Assembly (NCBI RefSeq): GCF_900099965.1
Contig: NZ_FNDJ01000005.1
Coordinates: forward strand, 124,001 to 188,000
DNA from: Nonomuraea jiangxiensis
Lineage (GTDB): Bacteria; Actinomycetota; Actinomycetes; Streptosporangiales; Streptosporangiaceae
Direction of reading: 5' to 3'
Length of the DNA: 64,000 nt
Of this stretch, positions 58,654 to 64,000 are shown one piece after another. Every line of letters starts with the position of its first letter. Within the stretch, counting starts at the first letter, position 1. Below the pieces are notes generated by a model. That model ran no database searches. It had not been told where the DNA came from and saw only the letters and a list, made by a program, of their open reading frames with translations. The position numbers were made by a program, and so were the translations under genes.

Positions 58654-59873
58654 GGCAGCGGCGACGGCTCGGCCATGGGAGCCTCGGCGAGCCGGCGTAC
58701 CCGGTACAACGGCAGCGCGGCCGCGACCAGCCCGGCGGCACTGAGCAGCACGACCGGCCACGCGTACACCGGAATGCGCACGTCGGGCGACAGCATGGAC
58801 TCCAGGGTGAAGAGGTAGATGCTCAGAACTTCCACGAACGAGGACACGACGCCCGCCAGGCCGACGAGCAGCAGCAGCGTCGCCCCCGTACGGCCGAGCA
58901 GCCGCGACGGCGTGATCACCTGACGGTGGCTGAGCAGCGTCACGGCGGCGGCCGTCGTCCCGGCCAGTGGCAGGAAGGTGCCCAGGGCGTGCCACCACAC
59001 GCCCCAGCCCGTCTCGGCCAGCACGAGCAGGAACGCGAACGGCTGGGTCAGCAGGAGCGACACCCAGGCCAGCCGGAAGACGTGCACCCTCCGCCGCAAC
59101 ACCCACACCGCCACAGCCCCGGCCGGTACCGCCAGGTAACCCAGCCAGGAGCTCGGCACGTTCCCGCGCGGCTCGACGAGTTCCCCGAGGAGCGGCTGCA
59201 GCATCGCGACCACCACGACGGACACGGCGATGGCCCTGAGCACGGGATGGGCGAAGGTGAAACGCACGCCCTCCACCGTCTCGGCCCACCAGCCCGCTCG
59301 CGGCGGCGCGGGTTCCTCGGGGACGCCGATCGCGCGGAACAGCAGCGCGCAGGCGGCCAGCACCCCGGCGGCCAGCGCCGGCCACCACATTGGTTGCTCC
59401 ATGACCCCGGGGAGCAACCAGTACGCCAGTTCCGCGACGATCACCACGGTCGCGTTGACCGGGACGAGCCGGCCGTGCTCGACGGCCGCGGGCAGGTAGG
59501 CGTCCCTGGCGAGGTCCGCGGCCTGCCACAGGATCGGCACGAGCACGACGGCCAGGAGGAGATGCGGGGCGGCCGTCCAGCCCAGCCACGTGGTGACCGC
59601 GAAGGAGGCCAGCGTCGTGGCGCCCGCCAGGGCCGTGACCACCAGCGCCGGCCCGCGCCGCACCCGGTCTACCAGCACGCCGATCGGCAGCACCAGCAGG
59701 AACCCGAGCAGCGTGGCGGCCGCGGAGGCGAGCCCCGTCTCGGCGTACGACAAGGGCGCGTTCATGAGCAGGACGAAGACGAGCGTGCCCGGCGCGATGA
59801 ACATGCCGAGTTCCTGGCCCGCCCCGCCGGATAAGGACAGCAGGAAGGTACGGCGGGATGGCTGGATGATCAT
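58650..59873 (-). CDS. MFS transporter
   Basis: A 407-residue major facilitator with about 12 helices. The loop LPIGVLVDRVRRGPALVVTA is the usual motif A (GxLaDrxGrr-like) between helices 2 and 3. Helix-rich sequence fills the rest (LLLAVVLVPILWQAADLARD, LAVPAGAVAVWVLRRRVHVF). It probably exports a drug or a peptide-like product. ATG 59873 was chosen since MIIQPSRRTFLLSLSGGAGQ gives a normal cytoplasmic start; upstream frame is not coding-like. Its stop overlaps the GTG of a LanC-like fragment, recalling lanthipeptide loci with transporter and cyclase. Confidence 0.87.
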   Translation of the reverse strand: MIIQPSRRTFLLSLSGGAGQELGMFIAPGTLVFVLLMNAPLSYAETGLASAAATLLGFLLVLPIGVLVDRVRRGPALVVTALAGATTLASFAVTTWLGWTAAPHLLLAVVLVPILWQAADLARDAYLPAAVEHGRLVPVNATVVIVAELAYWLLPGVMEQPMWWPALAAGVLAACALLFRAIGVPEEPAPPRAGWWAETVEGVRFTFAHPVLRAIAVSVVVVAMLQPLLGELVEPRGNVPSSWLGYLAVPAGAVAVWVLRRRVHVFRLAWVSLLLTQPFAFLLVLAETGWGVWWHALGTFLPLAGTTAAAVTLLSHRQVITPSRLLGRTGATLLLLVGLAGVVSSFVEVLSIYLFTLESMLSPDVRIPVYAWPVVLLSAAGLVAAALPLYRVRRLAEAPMAEPSPLP

Positions 59874-60354
59874 CTCGGCATCCTCGCACGAACCGGCATT
59901 CCCACCCGGCCGCGCGATCGCCTCGATCGCGTTACCGAGCCGCCGCACCTGGTCGTCCCAGCCACGCACGCCCAGTCGCACCGGGGAACCGGCCCGTTCG
60001 AGGTGCTGGTTGCGCGACCCCGGCACGTCATCCGGTGCATCATGCCGGGCGCCGTCCTGGTCCGGAGGCCGGCGTGAGCGCGAGGCCGAAGATCGCTGCC
60101 TTGCGCGGCGGGAACGTCACCCTCGCCGCGGCCGCCGACACGGCTGCCAGGGCGGCCGAGATTCTCGCGCTCAACGTCGAGGACCTTGACCTGGAGCGCC
60201 GCGAGGTCACCGAGGTCCTGGCACCCCGCCGCCGTACGCACTGATCAACCGAGTGGCGGCTCGCCGCAGCTATAGGAGTCCCGGGCCGTACCGGGACGAG
60301 GCGGGTGCGGGGTGGGCGTGCTGGGCGGTGGGGTGGGTGCTAGCTTGGCCGGTC
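59874..60354. other. 481-bp intergenic stretch with integrase stub
   Basis: Between the MFS gene and the SDR. Apart from the tyrosine-recombinase fragment at 60074-60244 nothing else is recognised. No attachment-site repeat or tRNA was found next to the fragment. Confidence 0.5.
60074..60244 (+). pseudogene. Tyrosine recombinase (integrase) fragment
   Basis: GTG 60074 opens a 56-residue frame whose centre, ARAAEILALNVEDLDLERRE, matches the box I region of phage-type tyrosine recombinases (the GxRxxEhxxLxxxDhD block with the first catalytic Arg position as Arg in ARAAE). The rest of the catalytic domain and the DNA-binding arm are absent and the frame ends soon after in APRRRTH. It is a small stub marking an old integration or excision event. 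Confidence 0.6.
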
Positions 60355-61116
60355 ATGTCGGACTATCTGCGAGAGCTCTTCTCCCTGGAGGGCCGGCGCG
60401 CCCTGGTGACCGGCGGCAGCTCCGGGATCGGGTACGCCATGGCCGAGGCGATCGGGCGGGCCGGGGCCGAGGTCGTGCTGGTCGCCCGTACCGAGAGCAG
60501 GCTGGAGGCGGCCGCCGGCCGGTTGCGCGGGCACGGCGTCACCGCCTCCTGGATCAGCGCCGACCTCGGCGACCGTGCCGACGTGCAGCGGGTCTGCGCG
60601 GCGGCGGGCGACATCGACATCCTGGTCAACGACGCCGGCAACAACATCCGCAAGCCCATGGCCGACCTCACGCCCGACGACTACGAGCGGACCGTGGCGG
60701 TCAACTTCACCGCCCCCTACCTCTTCGGCCAGCACTTCGGCCCCAAGATGGCCGGGCGCGGCTGGGGACGCATCATCAACGTCGGCTCGCAGCAGTCCGT
60801 CAGCGCGTTCGGCGACAGCGGCATCTACGGCGCCGCCAAGGCCGGGCTCGCGGGCCTGACCCGCTCCCAGGCCGAGGCGTGGTCGGCCGGCGGCGTGTGC
60901 GTCAACACGATCATCCCCGGGTTCGTGCTGACCCCGCTGACCGCGCCCGCCCAGGCGATCCCCGGCCGCGTCGAGGCGCTCGCCGCCCGGCACATGGTCA
61001 AGCGCAACGGCGTGCCCGAGGACTTCGCGGGCGCGGCGGTGTTCCTGGCCGGTGACGCCTCCGCGTTCGTCACCGGCCAGATGCTCTTCGTCGACGGCGG
61101 TTTCTTCGTCCACTAG
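60355..61116 (+). CDS. SDR family oxidoreductase
   Basis: A 253-residue classical SDR. TGGSSGIG (19-26), VNDAGNN (NAG variant), Ser145 in NVGSQQSV and the YGAAK pair Tyr158/Lys162 are present, with the tail FVTGQMLFVDGGFF. Gluconate-5-dehydrogenase-like members share the start LFSLEGRRALVTGG, so a sugar-acid or polyol reaction is plausible. The ATG at 60355 lacks a strong ribosome site. It precedes a convergent FMN-fold gene. Confidence 0.92.
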   Translation: MSDYLRELFSLEGRRALVTGGSSGIGYAMAEAIGRAGAEVVLVARTESRLEAAAGRLRGHGVTASWISADLGDRADVQRVCAAAGDIDILVNDAGNNIRKPMADLTPDDYERTVAVNFTAPYLFGQHFGPKMAGRGWGRIINVGSQQSVSAFGDSGIYGAAKAGLAGLTRSQAEAWSAGGVCVNTIIPGFVLTPLTAPAQAIPGRVEALAARHMVKRNGVPEDFAGAAVFLAGDASAFVTGQMLFVDGGFFVH

Positions 61117-61147
61117 CGCCCAGGGCCCGCTGCCTTTACTTTGTAGA

Positions 61148-61618
61148 TTACTTGCGGCGGATCTGGCGTGCGCCCACCCCTTCGCTCCAGGCGTCGATGA
61201 CGAGTTCGTCGCCCTCGACCCGGGTCCACGCCACCTCCGTCAGCTCGATCCTGAACAGATGCGAGTCGGCCTCGGGCAGCTCGAACGAGGCCAGCACCTG
61301 GGGATCGGTGACCTCCACCGCCCGCCCGGCCAGCTTCAGGTCTCCCTCCCACTCCGAGGGGTCGGCCCCCTCCGGGGCCTTCGAGGTGACGTGGATCGCC
61401 ATCCGGGGATCCCGCCGCAGGTCGGCGGCCTTGACGGCGTGGGACATCGAGCCGGTCCACAACTCGCCGTCCCTGAAGCTCGTCTCGATGCCGCTGACCC
61501 GAGGCGAGCCGTCCTTGCGCAATGACGCCAGGACCTTGTGCCGGTAGGCCTCCATCAAGCGCCGCGCCACTGCCGCCAACTCCGGCGCCTGCCGGTCGAA
61601 CTCCCGCCATGAAGCCAT
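61148..61618 (-). CDS. Pyridoxamine 5'-phosphate oxidase-fold protein
   Basis: A 156-residue protein of the split beta-barrel FMN/F420-binding fold. Typical elements are HKVLASLRKDGSPRVSGIET, DGELWTGSMSHAVKAADLRR and DPRMAIHV. It likely binds FMN, F420 or heme and reduces or oxidises a small substrate. ATG 61618 (MASWREFDRQAP) was chosen over an in-frame upstream ATG because GGGGG precedes it. Convergent with the SDR; divergent from the DHFR-like gene at 61718 by 99 bp, a gap that holds a perfect inverted repeat. Confidence 0.85.
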   Translation of the reverse strand: MASWREFDRQAPELAAVARRLMEAYRHKVLASLRKDGSPRVSGIETSFRDGELWTGSMSHAVKAADLRRDPRMAIHVTSKAPEGADPSEWEGDLKLAGRAVEVTDPQVLASFELPEADSHLFRIELTEVAWTRVEGDELVIDAWSEGVGARQIRRK

Positions 61619-61675
61619 GACCCCCATCATGCACTCCGGCCTCGCCGTTTGCGTGACGGGCTGTCGTCTTCTACG

Positions 61676-61701
61676 TTAGTAAACGAATGGACATTTACTA
61701 A
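61676..61701. promoter_or_regulatory. Perfect 8-bp inverted repeat before DHFR-like gene
   Basis: Arms TTAGTAAA (61676-61683) and TTTACTAA (61694-61701) flank a 10-base centre. The block is strikingly AT-rich in a GC-rich region and ends 16 bp before the DHFR-like start, beside the AGGAG ribosome site. It is a candidate operator; the cognate regulator is not in the window. Confidence 0.72.
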
Positions 61702-61717
61702 TAGACAGGAGACGCGC

Positions 61718-62269
61718 ATGCCCGCCGACCGCCCGTTCACGTGCTCGGTGTTCATCGGCACGAGCCTCGACGGGTTCATCGCCCGCGAGGACGGGGACCT
61801 CGCCTGGCTCACCAGCCGGGGCGAGGCCGCCGGCGGCGACCTGGGTTACCAGAAGTTCGCCGACGGCATCGACACCGTCGTCATGGGACGCGGCACGTAC
61901 GAGTCGGGCCTGGCCTTCGACACCTGGCCGCACGAGGGCAAGCACGTCGCCGTGCTCAGCACCACGCTGCCGGACGGCGCCGACCCGCGCATCACCGTCC
62001 ACCGCGACCTCGACCGGCTCCTGCGGGCACTGGCCGAGCGCGGCGCCACGAGCGTGTACGTCGACGGCGGCCAGGTCATCCGTGCCTTCCTGCGCGCCGG
62101 CCTGATCGACGAGATGACGATCACCACGGTCCCGGTTCTGCTGGGCACCGGCCTGCCGCTGTTCGGCCCGGTCGGCGGCGACGTCCCGCTCACGCACCGC
62201 TCGACCCAGGTGTTCGGGGCGGGCGTCGTCCAGTCCACCTACACGGTCGAGCGCGCCACCTCCCCCTGA
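61718..62269 (+). CDS. Dihydrofolate reductase family protein (RibD C-domain-like)
   Basis: A 183-residue reductase of the DHFR/RibD-C fold. CSVFIGTSLDGFIAREDGDL is the N-terminal block, VVMGRGTYESG the NADP phosphate-binding part, LSTTLPDGADPRITV the strand, and YVDGGQVIRAFLRAGLIDEM plus TTVPVLLGTGLPLF the C-terminal core. It should reduce a small substrate with NADPH; whether folate, riboflavin precursor or another is unknown. ATG 61718 is preceded by AGGAG. An inverted repeat upstream suggests tight regulation. Confidence 0.9.
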   Translation: MPADRPFTCSVFIGTSLDGFIAREDGDLAWLTSRGEAAGGDLGYQKFADGIDTVVMGRGTYESGLAFDTWPHEGKHVAVLSTTLPDGADPRITVHRDLDRLLRALAERGATSVYVDGGQVIRAFLRAGLIDEMTITTVPVLLGTGLPLFGPVGGDVPLTHRSTQVFGAGVVQSTYTVERATSP

Positions 62270-62354
62270 CCTCCGATCGCGATACCGGGGGGTCGAAAGT
62301 GACCAGAGTGCGACTTGTACACTCATCCCCGTTTCGTGGGATTCGGGGGATGGC

Positions 62355-63116
62355 GTGCCGCTGGAGCAGGTCCTGGTGTTGCTGGCCGCGGCGGCGGGCG
62401 CCGGCTGGGTGGACGCCGTCGTGGGCGGCGGTGGGTTGCTGCAACTTCCCGCCACCCTGATGACCGGGCTGCCCACCGTTGAGGCGATGGCCACCAACAA
62501 GGTGTCCTCGATGTTCGGCACCGCCTCCGCGGCCGTGGCGTACGCGCGCTCCACGAAGATCGACCGGCACGTGGCGCTGCCCGCGACGGGCCTGGCCATG
62601 GTGAGCGCCGGGCTGGGGGCCTGGGCGGCGGCCTCGATCACGGCCGAGGTGCTGCGGCCGGCCGTCATGGTGGTGCTGCTGGCGGTGGCGGCGTTCGTGA
62701 CGCTGCGGCCGGGGCTGGGGGCCGTACCGGAGCCGCGGCTGCGCACCCGGGGACGGGTGTTCGCCGCCGTGGTCACGGCCGGGGTGGTGATCGCGTTCTA
62801 CGACGGGATCATGGGGCCGGGCACCGGGACGTTCCTGATCATCGCGTTCACCACCGTTCTCGGGCTGGACTTCGTGTCGGCGTCCGCCTCGGCGAAGATC
62901 ATCAACATCGGGACGAACCTGGGGGCGCTGGCGGTGTTCGCGGCGCAGGGGCACGTGCACTGGGGGCTCGGGCTCGGCATGGCGGTGTGCAACGTCGCCG
63001 GCGCCCAGTTCGGGGCCCGCATGGCGCTGCGCCGGGGCGCCGCCTTCGTCCGGATCGTCCTGCTGTGCGTGGTGGTGGCCATGGTGATCAGGCTGGGCTG
63101 GCAGCAGTTCGGCTGA
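62355..63116 (+). CDS. TauE/SafE family sulfite/anion exporter
   Basis: A 253-residue membrane protein with eight likely helices. The family signature is in both halves: WVDAVVGGGGLLQLPATLMT near the N-terminus and YDGIMGPGTGTFLIIAFTTV in the second half. It exports sulfite, sulfoacetate or related organosulfur anions in relatives. GTG 62355 is preceded by a weak GGGGGAT site. It is alone; no sulfur-metabolism gene is adjacent. Confidence 0.9.
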   Translation: MPLEQVLVLLAAAAGAGWVDAVVGGGGLLQLPATLMTGLPTVEAMATNKVSSMFGTASAAVAYARSTKIDRHVALPATGLAMVSAGLGAWAAASITAEVLRPAVMVVLLAVAAFVTLRPGLGAVPEPRLRTRGRVFAAVVTAGVVIAFYDGIMGPGTGTFLIIAFTTVLGLDFVSASASAKIINIGTNLGALAVFAAQGHVHWGLGLGMAVCNVAGAQFGARMALRRGAAFVRIVLLCVVVAMVIRLGWQQFG

Positions 63117-63152
63117 TCCCGGCGCCCACCTGCCAGCCGCCCAGGGCGTCCA

Positions 63153-63158
63153 TAGAAT
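63153..63158 (+). promoter_or_regulatory. -10 element of leaderless WYL-regulator gene
   Basis: TAGAAT at 63153-63158 lies six bases before the ATG at 63165 and no ribosome site is present, so transcription probably starts at the codon. Confidence 0.5.
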
Positions 63159-63164
63159 GGCGGC

Positions 63165-64000
63165 ATGCGTGCCAGCCGCCTGCTCTCGCTGCTTCTGCTG
63201 TTGCAGACGCGCGGCCGCATGACCGCGCCTGAGCTGGCCGAGGAGCTGGAGGTGTCGGTCCGCACGGTCTACCGCGACGTGGAGGCGCTGTCGGCGGCCG
63301 GGGTACCGGTCTACGCCGACCGCGGCCCCGCGGGGGGCTACCAGCTCCTCGACGGCTACCGCACCAGGCTCAACGGGCTGACGGCCGAGGAGGCCTCGTC
63401 GCTGTTCCTGGCGGGGCTGCCGGGCCCGGCGGCGGAGCTGGGCCTGGCCGAGGTGGCGGCCGCCGCCGAGCTGAAGCTGCTGGCCGCGCTGCCGCCCGAG
63501 CCGCGCTCGCACGCGGCGCGGATGCGCGAGCGGTTCCTGCTCGACGTGCCGGGGTGGTATCGCTCGGGCGACGACGTGCCGCACCTGAGCGCGGTGGCCG
63601 CGGCGGTGTGGGATCAGCGGCCGCTGCACATGACCTACCGGCGCTGGGGCCGCCAGGTCGTGGACCGGGTGGTCCATCCGTACGGGCTGGTGCTGAAGGG
63701 CGGGTCGTGGTACATGGTGGCCGCGCCACCGGGCGGCACCCCGCGCACCTATCGGGTGGCGCGCGTGCTGACCGTGGAGACGCTGCCCGGGCGGTTCTCC
63801 CGGCCTGAGGAGTTCGAGCTGGCGGAGTTCTGGCACGGCTACACCCAGGAGTTCCGCGAGCGCATGTACACCGCGCGGGCCGTCATCAAGCTCGCCCCCG
63901 GGCGCGGCGACCTGCTGGCGTACACGATGGGCGCCGACGTGGTCACCGCCGCGCTGGACGCGGCCGGGGAGCCCGACGCCGAGGGCTGGCTGACCCTGAC
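63165..64000 (+). CDS. YafY-type HTH/WYL-domain regulator, 3' end cut
   Basis: At least 278 residues of a DeoR-type winged-helix plus WYL-domain regulator. The HTH is GRMTAPELAEELEVSVRTVY followed by RDVEALSAAGVPVYADRG. The linker domain has YRTRLNGLTAEEASSLFLAG, and the WYL-like ligand domain starts LHMTYRRWGRQVVDRVVHPY with SWYMVAAPPGGTPRTYRVAR. Family members bind nucleotides or other small molecules and repress or activate neighbouring genes. The window ends inside the C-terminal region. Confidence 0.9.
   Translation, partial: MRASRLLSLLLLLQTRGRMTAPELAEELEVSVRTVYRDVEALSAAGVPVYADRGPAGGYQLLDGYRTRLNGLTAEEASSLFLAGLPGPAAELGLAEVAAAAELKLLAALPPEPRSHAARMRERFLLDVPGWYRSGDDVPHLSAVAAAVWDQRPLHMTYRRWGRQVVDRVVHPYGLVLKGGSWYMVAAPPGGTPRTYRVARVLTVETLPGRFSRPEEFELAEFWHGYTQEFRERMYTARAVIKLAPGRGDLLAYTMGADVVTAALDAAGEPDAEGWLTL

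Overview
This window is chromosomal DNA from a high-GC actinomycete. Coding sequence has G or C in almost every third codon position, GTG starts and 4-bp stop/start overlaps are common, and the gene content is actinomycete: mycothiol-type maleylpyruvate-isomerase-fold proteins, a PIG-L deacetylase, SARP/BTAD and ECF41-type regulators, three P450s and a HelD-like RNA polymerase motor. The overall style suggests a Streptosporangiales genus such as Nonomuraea or Streptosporangium, but that placement is inference. No rRNA, tRNA or CRISPR array was seen.

Layout. 1-9.8 kb: mixed metabolic genes (membrane protein, GNAT, MarR and hydrolase pair, XdhC-like and ArsC-like pair, aminoglycoside-phosphotransferase-like kinase, YceI, amidohydrolase, DinB-fold protein) with several decayed genes: a frameshifted LuxR-type regulator, an SRPBCC gene with an internal deletion, a CPBP protease ghost and a MerR stub. 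9.8-15.1 kb: epimerase, PIG-L deacetylase, TPR protein, asparaginase, SDR. 14.9-18 kb: a minus-strand cassette with a SARP/BTAD regulator, a contractile-injection-system tube protein, a T4-type baseplate hub chaperone and a Pro/Ala-rich protein; no sheath, baseplate or ATPase gene is present. 18-34.6 kb: PAP2 phosphatase, three P450s (one paired with a fused ferredoxin-reductase, one with a TetR regulator and a clear operator), a TPR-CHAT protease with a membrane protein and a small Cys-rich protein, a sulfotransferase-glycosyltransferase pair, a metallo-beta-lactamase-fold protein and a CPBP protease.

34.6-44.5 kb: a two-component system, an SDR and TetR pair with twin operators, an ECF sigma factor with a membrane protein, a dehydroshikimate dehydratase and shikimate dehydrogenase operon (a route to protocatechuate), two minisatellite-like repeats, and an ECF41 sigma factor next to its usual carboxymuconolactone decarboxylase partner, with a matching promoter. 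44.5-51.7 kb: hydrolases, two methyltransferases, a TetR-hydrolase operon and scattered debris (IS5-type transposase remnant, frameshifted hypothetical gene). 51.8-64 kb: an RND exporter with a divergent MarR regulator, the HelD-like motor, an MFS transporter overlapped by a LanC-like fragment, an integrase stub, an SDR, an FMN-binding-fold protein, a DHFR-like reductase behind an inverted repeat, a TauE/SafE exporter and a WYL-type regulator cut by the window end.

The most unusual systems are the orphan tube/chaperone cassette (14.9-18 kb) and the three-gene CHAT protease cassette (20.3-24.9 kb). A second theme is regulation: several local regulators sit beside well-formed inverted repeats that can be assigned to them, and several genes appear to be transcribed without a leader. 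A third is decay: at least eight broken genes are visible, some still in their original operon arrangement.
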